DNA from: Undaria pinnatifida
Lineage: Eukaryota; Sar; Phaeophyceae; Laminariales; Alariaceae
NCBI GenBank assembly: GCA_012845835.1
Contig: JABAKD010000014.1
Span: forward strand, 6,902,574 to 6,966,573
DNA: 64,000 bases
Reading direction: 5' to 3'
The translations under genes were made by a program, and so were the position numbers. Positions 42,801-50,675 of the stretch are shown here, one piece after another (position 1 is the stretch's first letter; every line of letters begins with the position of its first letter). Below the pieces are notes generated by a model, which saw only the letters and a list, made by a program, of their open reading frames with translations, did no database searches and was not told the DNA's origin.

Positions 42801-44842
42801 TTTTGCTTCTAGTTTTCTTTTTTTCTTATGGTTGGTCAGGTGCCGGCATTATATATATGTTTTTCTTTTTTTTACGTTTTCTTTTTCTCTGGATGCAATG
42901 GCAATTACGGATGCCTATTTGCCTTTAAATGGACAGCGTTGCCATCCTAGAGTTAATCTGGTATAGCGTTTGTCGTCCTTGAGTATGCCTTCATCCTCAT
43001 GAGTCGTGCGGAACGCTACGACGCCTTCGGTCGAGACCGACCCCTGGTCCCAGACGCAAGCCGATGAGTTCTTATTTTTATTTTTATTGTTCTCACCTTT
43101 TTTTTCTCAGTTTTAGTTTTCTCCTTTTCCTTGTTCTCCTCTTTTTTTTCTCCTTTTTCTCCTTTTTTTATTTTTACCGTCTTGTTTGTTTGTATTGTCA
43201 TGTATAATTTCGTTTCTTTGTGTTCGTTACGGTGGCCTACCCTTGCTTATATGTTCACCACTGGTACCACGTGCTCGTATTTTTTGGGGATCGCGTTCGT
43301 TGAGCGTTGTAGCGTCAGCCGCAAAAGTCTCGTATATATCTTTTTATTGTGATTTTCTGGGTAAGCCCAGTGTATAATCCGATCATATGTTTTTGTTGAG
43401 CTTGCGCTGCTATCCTTCCTCCTATGCCCCTGCACAATCAGGTGGGAACTGCCCTGGCGCCTACCCTCATCGTCTGGGCATTCGGCCTCTGGGGAAGCGG
43501 CTTCCTCGGCGCCCCCGGGGGTTTCTCGTGGGGCGTGGTGGCGTTTTTGGTGGGGATTCCGCTGGGAGTGGCGGTGGCTTTGACGACCCACAAGCGGCGC
43601 ATGCCGCGGGACCGGTTGTATCGACTGGGGTTGGCGCTGGTGGCCTTCGTGTCCTGTGTGGCGTGGATTTATTACCTGGCCAACCTCGCGGTGATGTTGA
43701 TTGAGGTCAGTGAGAGGGGGAGAGGAAGGGGGACGGGGGTGAGGGTAGGGTAGGGGGGAGGGAGGGAGGGAGAGGGGAGGGTTCTCCTTCCCCCTTGTCG
43801 TTGGTTGAGGTCAGGGGAAGGGGCAGAGAGGGGGGTGGGGCGTGCTCATTTGTTTGTTGTCTTGGTCGCTAGACCATTGGACACTCATCCCTTTCGAGAC
43901 GGAGCACCGTTCATACTCCGAATAGAGACACCTCCGACATTTGGGCACTCAGCACGTTTCTTCCATATGTATCGGGGGGGGGGGGGGTTCCGGCCCATGT
44001 CGTTGCTTAAGGTCAGGGGGGGGAAAGGAGGGGAGGGAAGAAGGGGGGGAGGCTGGAGAAGGTGGGAGAAAGGCAGGGGGGAGGAGGGGGGAGGACGGGG
44101 GAGGGGAATGCCCCCCCCTCCCCCCATTCTTTATGGTGATGGATTGCCTTTTCGAGGTAGTTGTTGTTTGGTGTATCCTTGGCAAACTGGCAATGCCCCA
44201 CCCCGCCCTTCCTCCCTATTACGGCGCTCAGGATGTTGGAACCGATGCTAGCCCTGGCATTCCTAGCGCGGGGAACTCCTCTGGTGAACTTGTAACCCAA
44301 CAATGAACATAAAAAACTAAGCTAAACTAACTAAATAAATAATTTACTAATACAAAATAATATAAACTTGAACAACTACACGAAAATATCCCCAACCCCA
44401 TCCCATCCCACCCCATCGTTCTCCCTAAATGGTTTATCAGGACATTGGCGAGGCCACTGGATTGCCCAGCAGCGTGCTAGGCCTGAGTTTCCTAGCATGG
44501 GGCAACTGCGCTGGTGACTGGGTCACCAATCTCGCCGTGGCGAAGGCTGGTTACCCTGGCATGGCCATCGCTGGCTCGTACGGGGGACCTCTCTTCAATC
44601 TGCTCCTTGGCATAGGTCTGCCCATGGTGTGGAACTGCTCGAGAAGTTATCCCGAGCAATCTGTGTTTATCTTGGACGCTCCCACGATGTTTACCCTGTA
44701 CACTGCGATTTTTGTGTTGGTTTTGACTCTGCCTGCGGTGGCGTTATCGGGATTTGGGTTTCCCGAAAAGAGTCCCCTGGCTTTGCTCGGGATCTACGCG
44801 TTGTATATAGTTGTGGCTATAGTGATTACTCTGGCTTGGTAG
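33800..44842 (+). CDS. CCX: Cation/Ca2+ exchanger, CCX/NCLX (SLC8B1-like) family, multi-exon gene, 5' exons missing
   Basis: This is a membrane antiporter that should exchange Ca2+ for Na+, Li+ or H+; animal NCLX works in the inner mitochondrial membrane and plant CCX proteins in endomembranes, so the location here is unknown. Joined exons: 33800-33855, 34585-34732, 35821-35978, 37329-37519, 40202-40622, 41452-41759, 42538-42739, 43442-43705, 44441-44842. All have GT and AG borders and the phases fit at each junction. They encode about 715 residues ending in a TAG. Alpha-1 reads AGVTFLAFGNGAPDVFAA and alpha-2 reads LAWGNCAGD followed by AGYPGMAIAGSYGG and NLLLGIG. Between them lie a membrane stretch, a roughly 260-residue Gly/Glu/Ser-rich hydrophilic loop, and the EYPFILVRNATIPP segment that precedes the second bundle in this family. 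The loop is longer than in animal NCLX. The first membrane helices and the start codon were not found upstream, either because they lie before 33 kb or because they are too short to see by eye. Confidence 0.9.
34434..34460 (+). repeat. Duplicated acceptor and exon start upstream of the alpha-1 exon
   Basis: CAGCTGGACATGCCTCCT (18 bases) is identical to the real acceptor and exon start at 34582-34599. The two AG sites are 144 bases apart, which keeps the reading frame, and the intervening 48 codons are open. Confidence 0.75.
34585..34732 (+). CDS. Exchanger exon: alpha-1 repeat
   Basis: Encodes LDMPPEVAGVTFLAFGNG then APDVFAAIVALTTATDKES and ALLVGVASLLGS, the ion-binding alpha-1 repeat with the family motif GNGAPD. 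The acceptor is TTGCAG at 34579-34584 and the donor is GTGCGT at 34733. The exon ends in phase 1. An 18-base copy of the acceptor and exon start lies 144 bases upstream, so a longer in-frame form starting at 34441 is possible. Confidence 0.9.
35470..35541 (+). pseudogene. Decayed partial copy of exon 35821-35978
   Basis: About 70 bases match the acceptor region and first 55 bases of the exon (GACGG.TACAGTGGTGGTGG, GTAG.GTTGTT), roughly 85% identical. The AG of the acceptor is lost (TTTTCGG instead of TTTTCAG). A (CCCCA)n block lies between this copy and the real exon. Confidence 0.8.
35546..35795 (+). repeat. (CCCCA)n pentanucleotide tract
   Basis: About 250 bases of CCCCA with a few CCCAA/CCATCCAA variants. 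The complementary strand (TGGGG)n has a repeated-G-run composition that could form G-quadruplexes. It lies in the intron before exon 35821-35978. Confidence 0.9.
35821..35978 (+). CDS. Exchanger exon: end of alpha-1 and following helix
   Basis: Begins in phase 1 after TTTTTTTCAG. The split codon becomes TCG, giving SSVMTVTVVVGSVVYVAST and then FTRDVVFLFLALLLMLGSAY. This corresponds to the 'VLVTTVVAG... FFRD' part of NCLX. The donor is TCG|GTGAGA, phase 0. The first 55 bases of this exon and its acceptor region are duplicated at 35470-35541, on the other side of a (CCCCA)n tract. Confidence 0.88.
37329..37519 (+). CDS. Exchanger exon: helix 'LWLATCYLALYGVYVVCVF' and start of loop
   Basis: The acceptor is GTGCTCAG at 37321-37328, phase 0. 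The first 19 residues form a membrane helix that matches the 'W..GYL.LY..YVV.V' segment of NCLX/CCX. The hydrophilic loop then begins (KGPGAGRAQSASDSQEG...). The donor GTAAGT begins at 37520, phase 2. Confidence 0.85.
37628..39700 (+). pseudogene. LINE reverse transcriptase relic 2, inside an exchanger intron
   Basis: Fragments in three frames follow the order of a LINE polyprotein: GFLRPNRSCIDHVYT, FFLDVQKA.DTVWRNGSW, then a 198-base insertion, ISQGVAQGCTPSPNLFEVYV, LMFADDLVLISETP (catalytic FADD), VDQYTNLGVEISKE, KLEYAGEVWGGNAKFVKQLE, TVQMTAAKKIPGCSRATSNS, a Cys-rich segment, and a C-terminal PNVGGVSMRSMNGASSRKGC. Several frameshifts and stops make it non-functional. It lies in the intron between exons 37329-37519 and 40202-40622, in the same direction as the gene. 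Its tail runs into a C-rich tract. Confidence 0.85.
37893..38090 (+). mobile_element. Short element B (copy 2) inserted in the LINE relic, 10-bp target duplication
   Basis: The LINE frame is interrupted here and resumes afterwards. GATGTGGGAA stands at both 37883-37892 and 38091-38100, so this is a clean insertion. The element starts CGGCAGCTTGCGCTGCCG, a perfect hairpin, and ends ATCCGCCGGAGGAA. It has no coding capacity and its ends are not inverted repeats. Related copies lie at 30325-30535 and 62480-62630. Confidence 0.8.
40202..40622 (+). CDS. Exchanger exon: large hydrophilic loop
   Basis: A 421-base exon in phase with its neighbours (AT|T codon at the start, phase 0 at the end before GTGGGT). 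It codes for a low-complexity loop rich in Gly, Glu and Ser, with an acidic stretch DDEEAGEEEERSLLG. Loop sequence is poorly conserved in this family, so the assignment rests on phase, open frame and splice sites. The acceptor CAACAG at 40196-40201 is preceded by a C-rich tract; another nearby AG could be used. Confidence 0.68.
40675..41070. repeat. TTGACGG-ended element in an exchanger intron
   Basis: The left end has GTTGGTTGACGG and the right end CCGTCAACCCAC, which are imperfect inverted repeats. Inside, GTCCAAAGACGCCTTGACGG is the inverse of the 47.2-kb repeat. This may be a MITE of the same family. Confidence 0.6.
41452..41759 (+). CDS. Exchanger exon: second hydrophilic loop segment
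   Basis: Starts after CTCGTTTACAG, phase 0, and ends before GTGCGT, phase 2. The product begins EDDSVASWLAQRQMRRW and continues Ser/Gly-rich (GSQIGSQKDPRNGSRSGF, STNDSSFSSRCSRQADD). The S/R clusters look like phosphorylation-prone loop sequence. The exon fits between its neighbours by phase at both ends. Confidence 0.75.
42538..42739 (+). CDS. Exchanger exon: loop end and EYPFILVRNATIPP segment
   Basis: The acceptor TTTCAG is followed by G, which completes AGG (Arg). The product is RFEHAWESIQWKQWRLRR, a basic region, then CVLEYPFILVRNATIPPVE and DSWSQTQAVV. This corresponds to the 'YPLEFLRDLTIPVV...W' stretch just before the second transmembrane bundle of NCLX/CCX. The donor is GTG|GTGCGT, phase 0. 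A decayed near-complete copy follows in the next intron. Confidence 0.88.
42893..43066 (+). pseudogene. Decayed near-complete copy of exon 42538-42739, in the next intron
   Basis: GCAATGGCAATTACGG, GTCCTTGAGTATGCCTTCAT, GGAACGCTACGACGCC, GGTCGAGACCGACCC and TGGTCCCAGACGCAAGCCG follow the exon in order, about 75% identical. Small insertions and deletions shift the frame, and the donor GTGCGT is gone. Confidence 0.85.
43442..43705 (+). CDS. Exchanger exon: second bundle helices before alpha-2
   Basis: Begins GTGGGAACTGCC after CACAATCAG and ends ATTGAG|GTCAGT, phase 0 at both ends. The product has three membrane segments: TALAPTLIVWAFGLWGSGF, WGVVAFLVGIPLGVAVAL and LGLALVAFVSCVAWIYYLAN. The last matches the 'F.LGF..S..WI......V' helix before alpha-2. 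The base composition is far more GC-rich and regular than the flanking introns. Confidence 0.9.
43867..43972 (-). pseudogene. LINE C-terminal fragment (PNVGGV tail), - strand
   Basis: The - strand encodes YIWKKRAECPNVGGVSIRS then MNGAPSRKG, the LINE tail again. It lies inside the last exchanger intron, opposite to the gene. Confidence 0.75.
44226..44300 (+). pseudogene. Decayed copy of the start of the alpha-2 exon
   Basis: CTCAGGATGTTGG, TGCTAGCCCTGGCATTCCTA, GCGCGGGGAACTCCTCTGG and TGA match CAGGACATTGG, TGCTAGGCCTGAGTTTCCTA, GCATGGGGCAACTGCGCTGG and TGA of the exon after a 22-base gap, about 70% identical. Confidence 0.75.
44441..44842 (+). CDS. Exchanger last exon: alpha-2 repeat and C-terminal helices
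   Basis: Starts after GGTTTATCAG, phase 0, and ends with TAG. It encodes DIGEATGLPSSVLGLSFLAW, then GNCAGDWVTNLAVAKAGYPG and MAIAGSYGGPLFNLLLGIGL, the alpha-2 repeat. The family motif is G-N-S-x-G-D; here Ser is replaced by Cys. Two further hydrophobic helices end with LYIVVAIVITLAW. The sequence after the stop is G/T-rich and non-coding. Confidence 0.93.
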   Translation, partial: DIGEATGLPSSVLGLSFLAWGNCAGDWVTNLAVAKAGYPGMAIAGSYGGPLFNLLLGIGLPMVWNCSRSYPEQSVFILDAPTMFTLYTAIFVLVLTLPAVALSGFGFPEKSPLALLGIYALYIVVAIVITLAW

Positions 44843-45034
44843 AGAGGATGTGGCGTTTTGTGGGTGGGGTCGGGTTTGTTGGATTGGGGTGGGATTTGTT
44901 GGATTGGGGTGGGGTGGCATGATGGGATTGGTTCGGGTGGGGTGGGTGGGATGGTGTGTGGTGGGTTGGGGTGGTGCCGAGAGTTGGTCTGGGGTTGATT
45001 GGTTGGATGATGACTGATTGCTTCATGAGTTGTT

Positions 45035-45060
45035 GATTAGCTGACTGACTGATTGATCGT

Positions 45061-45098
<38 letters not shown>

Positions 45099-45260
45099 AA
45101 TTGGTTGCTTAATTGGTTGATTGGTTGATTGATGGATTGATTGATTGATTGGTTGATTGATTGATTGACTGGTTATTTGATTGATGGGTTAATTGATTGA
45201 CTGGTTGATTAGTTGATTAGTTAAATGATTGATTGGTTGGTTGGTTGAATCATTGATTAG
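45035..45260 (+). repeat. (GATT)n tetranucleotide tract downstream of the exchanger
   Basis: Imperfect GATT/GGTT repeats. The long frames from 45229 on come from this composition and its flank and have no family features. Confidence 0.8.
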
Positions 45261-45499
45261 TTGCTCGTTTGATGGCCGATTGTTCGGTCGATTGGTTCGT
45301 TCGTCTTTTCGTTGGTTCGTTGTTGGTTGGCTTTGCGCATACTTCTATGATGGGTTTGTCAGATTGTTTTTTGTGGACTTGGCCGAACGACCAATCAATT
45401 CATCCGTTGATTTCGTTTCGCCTGCTAGTTTCATTGGCCCCATGTATTGTTCTATTTACGATTTTGGAACAGCAGCGGTGACGGTAGCGACAGCAGTGG

Positions 45500-45845
45500 A
45501 GTTATATTCCCGGCGTCCCCTTTTGTACCACCTTTTAAGACTTGGAGAGAAAAGGTGTCAAAACAACAAATTGTGGTTTCAGTATCGGCCTTTCGAAGCA
45601 GCCGGGTAGCACTTTAGTTCCAAGTCTTGAAAGGTTTCTTAATGTCGATAGCTTCTTAACCCAAAATCGACAGAATTTCGTTTTTTTTCTGCACGATTTT
45701 CGTAACATACCTACAGCAGTAGGCCATGAGGTTGTTCATCCTGTAGCAGTTTTAGTCTTCCTCAAATCAGTTTTGAGGAAAGGTCTAAAGCTCCACAAGT
45801 GGTTATGAGCCTCATTAAAAAAGTGCTGTACCTCTTCCGTGTTGG
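45500..45845 (-). repeat. MITE family C, diverged copy
   Basis: TTAACCCAAAATCGACAGAA, GTAGGCCATGAGGTTGTTCA, TCAAATCAGTTTTGAGGAAA and AAAAAGTGCTGTACCTC follow the family C order. Terminal repeats are no longer recognisable. Confidence 0.5.
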
Positions 45846-46204
45846 TAGCATGTGTTCGCTCGAAGCGCGCAAAGGGCGGGGATGCACGGTATGCGCGCAA
45901 CATGCCGATGCCAGTCTGACACTGCTGCACACACTTCCTAGACGATGGATAGTACAGTACTGTTTCTGGCCGCTATACTGCATACAGTAGGGGTCCCCCA
46001 GTAAGGCAATCTGAGTCAAGCGGTATCCCGATAGAAGGCGGTCCAAATCGCTTGGTGTGACTGGGAATTGCACTCATAACCTGGAGTTGATATGGCGGCT
46101 TCCCCTGTAAGGCGGTGGTATTGCTCGCGCGCACCACCGCCTTACACACAGTATTTTCCAGTCAAGTCAACCGGGTTATAACCAGCGGCTCTTCACAAGT
46201 CATG

Positions 46205-46460
46205 ACCCGACCCTACGCGTGGTTCGATAGAGGTAGTTCGGTTTTTGGCAAAAATGGTTTCTGATTTACGGAGCGGAGCGCCTTAACCCCCAAAATCGTC
46301 GTGAATTTCGTATATTGTATCGCGAAAATATGTATACCTTAGGCCATGGATATGGGGTTGTTCATCGGGTTGCGGGTGCAGTCTGCGCTGAATCGGTTTT
46401 GTGCCCTAGGGAAAATGTAGAACTCTCCTCAAGTGTATAGCGCGTCAGAAAAAAATGGTG
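46205..46460 (-). repeat. MITE family C, diverged copy
   Basis: CGATAGAGGTAG, TTAACCCCCAAAATCGTCG, TAGGCCATGGATATGGGGTT and GTTCATCGGGTTG. It is heavily decayed. Confidence 0.45.
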
Positions 46461-46494
46461 CGAAATCTCCATTGCGTGTTCATGTGTCACCCAC

Positions 46495-46790
46495 GGGTCG
46501 AGTCAGGAATTTTTGAAAATGTCCCGGTTCCAGTCGGGTCGGGTCATGAGATGTCTGAAACCTCACGGACCGAGTCGGGTCGGGTCGGGTCGGGTCGGGT
46601 CGGGTCGGGTCGGGTCGGGTCGGGTCGGGTCGGGTCGGGTCGGGTCAGGTCAGGAACTGTCCGAAACCTCACGGGTCGAGTCGGGTCGGGTCGGATCGGA
46701 TCAGGAGGTGTTCATATCTCACGGGTCACCCTGTGACCGATCCGCCCCGCGAAAATAGACACCTGAGCCGCGAAAAGCCCTGGTTATATA
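46495..46790 (+). repeat. (GGGTC)n array, shorter copy
   Basis: About 14 GGGTC units at 46577-46645 between GAAACCTCACGG and CCGAAACCTCACGGGTCG. The block ends with CGCGAAAAGCCCTGGTTATA. Confidence 0.8.
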
Positions 46791-47094
46791 TAACCTTGGC
46801 TCCCTTGAAACTGCACAACGTTTTTGTGGCCACATTGCTTGGAATTGGGTGCGTGGGCTCATGTTTTGCACTAGCTTATCACAGCTGCTGGCGGTTTGTT
46901 TTTCAGGGAACAGACCAGTTGGGATTTTCGGGAGGTAACTTTTGGTTTTTGCGTATGTAGTAACATACAACTGCACCTGCGTGTGGTTTAGGGGAACGTT
47001 TGGTCCTGTGGAATCAGCTTGGGATAGGATACGCTTTGTAGTAGTTGAGCTAGCATAGGTAAACCCTTTTGAGACCCAGGCATAGCGACGCAAA

Positions 47095-47460
47095 AAAAAA
47101 TGACGATACAGTAGTACAGGTATCGTCAAGCGTCTAAGAAGAGCGTGGGGCAGCACGAGCAAATATGTCGATTGACGGTCTAGTTTTGACCCGTCAAGGC
47201 GTCTTTGGACTTACCATACTAGTTTTTAGTATGGATTTCCTTGACGGCTCTTGACGGCTGTCCGTGACGATACAGTACAGGTATCGTCAAGAGTCCAGAA
47301 AGAGCGTGGGGCAGCACGAGCAAATATGTCGGTTGACGGTCTAGTTTTGACCCGTCAAGGCGTCTTTGGACTTATCGTACTAGTTGTTGTCTGTGGATTC
47401 CCTTGACGGCCGTCCGTCAAGGTTCCTTGACGAATTGACGGATGTCCGTCAAGGGGCAAG
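47095..47460 (+). repeat. 164-bp tandem pair rich in TTGACGG
   Basis: TGACGATACAGTA starts at 47101 and again at 47265. Each unit has GAGCGTGGGGCAGCACGAGC, ATTGACGGTCTAGTTTTGAC and CGTCAAGGCGTCTTTGGACT. The end has several further CCTTGACGG motifs. Related sequence lies at 40675-41070. Confidence 0.82.
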
Positions 47461-47999
47461 AGTGCCGCCACAAACCGACATCTGTGAGCACGGTTATCAC
47501 CGTGCAGGGGTGTCGCCATATGCAGATCCTTACGTTGCAAGCTCGGACACATCCTTTTACCCCAGCGAACCAGGCTCTTTCGTGTGGTTGAACACTGTAA
47601 TACTCGCCTTTTTTTCGTCATCAGATTTTCTTCCGTCCGTTTTTCCCTCCTCTCAAGTTCCGAAATAGTTATGTGAGCTGCACGCGTACACCCCCTGCTG
47701 TGTGTGTTTTTGGGCCACTGTATGTGTTTTGAGGCGATGAACCACTGGAAATTCTGTATGGGATAGGTTCTTGGTGTTGTGAATTACGTTACAATTTCGT
47801 GCACATAATTTGTTGTGTGTGATGTATGTTTTTGCGGTGGTCAAAAGAGGTATAGCCCTTTTTGGGGGAGCCATGTTTGACTAATATTTTCATAGTGTGA
47901 GCGCGTAAAACACCATAGTGAGTTTCATGTTGCGCGCGTGCCGAGCAATTCCTGAAGTTGGAGTCCGTCATAACCCCTCCCCTATACAGTGGCTCCGAA

Positions 48000-48500
48000 T
48001 GGTGCCGTTGTGGTCCAGCCCAATATGCCCGCACTATACAGGGCACCCGGTACTGTCAGAAATAGGGTTATCATTACGGAGAGTTACTATTACTATACCA
48101 GGTACAAAGTTCCAGTTGTTTGAGGCGATTACGCTAGCACTATTGAGGGCGGTGGCGCTGTTCAACGGGCACTATTGGGAGCTCCCCACCGTACCCTATG
48201 TTGCGGGATGCGCGCGGGGGGAGGGGGGGGGGTCTGTACATGTGTTGAAGCTTATTGGTGTAGGTTCCACCGCGTTACCGTAGGTTGGGCCGCATTTCTT
48301 TGTGTAACACATTTACCGGATATCCGCGAGTACGGAGATCGAGGTGGGATATTCTAGCTCAGTTCTGCTGGCTGCCAATAGGGCCGGTATGTGCCAGTGC
48401 AATACGCCGGCACTATTCAGGGCACCGGCACTATCGGGAATAGGCTTGCTACGGAAAGCTACAGTTGATATCGAGATTCCAGTGGTGCCAAGCGATTCCG
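48000..48500 (+). repeat. Diverged tandem copies with CCGGCACTAT motifs
   Basis: CCAGCCCAATATGCCCGCAC, TATACAGGGCACCC and GAAATAGGG at 48010-48070 resemble GTGCAATACGCCGGCACTAT, TCAGGGCACCGGC and GGGAATAGG at 48390-48445. Confidence 0.55.
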
Positions 48501-48839
48501 GCGGCACTATAGAGGTCAGTGGCACTATTCAACCGGCACTAATGAGGACCCCCCCCCCGTTATTGTCTAGCGATCCGAGTCGTTTCGTGTGGTTGATTCT
48601 GTAATCTTTTTCAGTTGTGTTCGTCTTTTTTTTCCTTTTGATTTTCCAAAAGGGTTGTGAGGGACAATGGAGTGTTTAGTTTGTTTTTTTCCGCTCTCGA
48701 GCGCCATTTTCACACGGTCTTGTGTGATTTTGTTTTCGACTGGCGTGCGGTTGTTTCGCTTTTATCCAAGGCCACCTTTGCAGCCCCTTTGGAACTGCAC
48801 CCACGCTTCGAGGAAAAACTCCATGAAATTAGTGTGGGC

Positions 48840-49215
48840 CGATGCCGAATAGGAGGGTGCTGATACCGAACAGAAGGGTGCCAATGCAGCGTGGGAGGGT
48901 GCCGATACTGAATAGGAGGATACCACTACCGAATAAGAGGGAGGATATTCCGAATTGGTGGGTGCCGATACCGAGCAGGAGGGTAGGAGGGTGCCGATTT
49001 CAAGTCGGAGGAAGCCGAAACCGAATGGGAGGATATCGATACCGAATAGGAAGATAACGATACCGAACAGGAAGATGCCGTTACCTAATAGGAGGACACC
49101 GATAGCTAATAGGAGGATAACGAAGTAGAGAATGCCGATGCCGAATAGGAGCACGCCGATTCCGAATAAGCGATAGCGACTAGTAGGGTGCCGATTGCGA
49201 ACAGGAAGATACCAA
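48840..49215 (-). repeat. 21-bp minisatellite, inverted array
   Basis: About 17 imperfect units of GATACCGAATAGGAGGGTGCC type, the reverse complement of the 33.63-kb unit. The - strand frame reads LLFGIGVLLFGIGI and similar. Confidence 0.8.
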
Positions 49216-49472
49216 ACCCAAGGACAGTGCTGAAGAGGTTGCCGAAAACCATTGATAGGTTGAAGAGAGGAGGATGAGAGGGGGGGGGGGGGGGAGAGGG
49301 GAGGGGAGGGGGAAGAGGAGGAGGGGAGAGAGGGAAGGAGGGGAAGGGGGGAGGAAGGGGAGGGGGGGTAATAGTTGCCACGCATCGCATGCGATGGAAT
49401 TCATGGTTTTGTTGAAAACGGTTGTATAGCACTTGGCCCTTTCGGCGGCGTTGACCGAGGGAGGGGTGAGGG

Positions 49473-49868
49473 GTGAGGTTAGCAGGTTGGCTCAGCCCAC
49501 CTCCTTTCGCCCCCCCACTCTATGTATCGGTTATGTGCGTCATCGTCCTGCACCTTTTGTGGCGGAACGCTTGTCCTGAGCGCTTCCTCATGAACGCCAT
49601 GTACAAGCAAGCTCCAGGTCAGAGAGACAACGATGTCGTGGTGCTGGTCTTTTGTATAGAGGGCATGGTCTGTCCCAAGAGTACTTTCAGTCGTTTTAGT
49701 TTGTTTGGCACGTTGTGGCCCTGTAGAATAAGCCGTTGTTGTTTTTTGTTCCAGCGGTTGTGTGGTTTTGTCGCACCTTATCGTGGCGGGTACGGGCTGT
49801 TCCGAGAGTGCTTTCACTCGTGCCGAGATTCTTATGAGCGTGTGACCCCGTCGGATAGCCCGATTTGA
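49473..49868 (+). CDS. Unassigned Cys-rich open frame
   Basis: A 131-codon frame with a hydrophobic segment (YVSVMCVIVLHLLW) and a Cys-rich second half (FRECFHSCRDSYERV). A possible donor AG|GTCAGA lies at about 49618. I do not recognise a family; it may be a fragment of a split gene. Confidence 0.22.
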   Translation: MRLAGWLSPPPFAPPLYVSVMCVIVLHLLWRNACPERFLMNAMYKQAPGQRDNDVVVLVFCIEGMVCPKSTFSRFSLFGTLWPCRISRCCFLFQRLCGFVAPYRGGYGLFRECFHSCRDSYERVTPSDSPI

Positions 49869-49952
49869 TGAAAAGAAGAACGAAAAAAAAGTGGAGCCGG
49901 TTGTCGTAGACAATGGGCGGCCTGATTTTTTTTATTGTACAGTTAAGACCCT

Positions 49953-50065
49953 TTATTGCGAGATCGAGGTTTTCGCCGTAACTGATCTTTCTCTGCAAGC
50001 TGCGTATGATGCTTCGATCAAGCGAGCTACGGGGTGTGCATGTCCTTAAAGAACATGGATAGGTC
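49953..50065 (+). repeat. CAGCTGTGAGATCG family, short fragment
   Basis: GAGATCGAGGTTTTCG, CTGCAAGCTGCGTATGATGC, GCTACGGGGTGTGCATGTCC and GATAGGTCGGTGACTTCCCC. Both ends of the family are missing. Confidence 0.6.
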
Positions 50066-50118
50066 GGTGACTTCCCCTGAGTACTACTGTAGTATTGTCG
50101 TGGTAGAGATTTTGCTCT

Positions 50119-50285
50119 AGGCAGCAACGTCTTGGTGACACGTATCTTGCGTAAGGCAGCAATATCTTGGTGACAAGTATCTTTCTTAAGGCAGCAACGT
50201 CTTGGTGACACGTATCTTGCGTAAGGCAGCAATGTCTTGGTGACAAGTATCTTTCTTAAGGCAGCAACGTCTTGGTGGCACGAAG
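50119..50285 (+). repeat. 35-bp tandem repeat with alternating A/B units
   Basis: GGCAGCAA starts at 50120, 50155, 50190, 50225 and 50260. Odd units read CGTCTTGGTGACACG and CTTGCG; even units read A(T/G)TCTTGGTGACAAG and CTTTCTT, so the higher-order period is 70 bases. Confidence 0.88.
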
Positions 50286-50478
50286 TACGTATCTCGATAC
50301 GCTAAAAAAGTATCACGCGACCTACTGGCTGGTCGTAATCATAGCACACGGGGGTCTTGCACGTCGCAATTCAGCACGGAGTCCTTGCTATGATAAATCC
50401 ACATTAAAACTGCGCTTACGATAACAAGCGTTCCCACGATACAACGCAACACGTTAGGCCAGCCCGATGTAACCCTTG

Positions 50479-50675
50479 ACGCGTGCTACGATAGAAGTAC
50501 TACTTCGAAATATATTAATAGCACTTTTAGCTGGAAGTTTTTCAGAATGACGTGGCCCCTTAACCCAAAATCGTCGAAATTTCGTTTTTTTTTTTTTTTT
50601 TTTTCTGTGATTTTAGTTGAATACCTAGGCCATCGGATTGATTCTTCATCGGGTATATAGCGCTTTTTTATTGTA
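50479..50675 (+). mobile_element. MITE family C, partial copy
   Basis: Starts GACGCGTGCTACGATAGAAG, has AACCCAAAATCGTCGAAATT in the opposite internal order, and is cut off by the next copy. Confidence 0.6.

Noticed and set aside
45229-45609. 126-codon frame after the exchanger
   Set aside because: It begins in the (GATT)n tract and its flank, and it shows no domain features.
50119-50285. Possible CRISPR-like array
   Set aside because: The units are directly adjacent with no unique spacers, and the window is eukaryotic.
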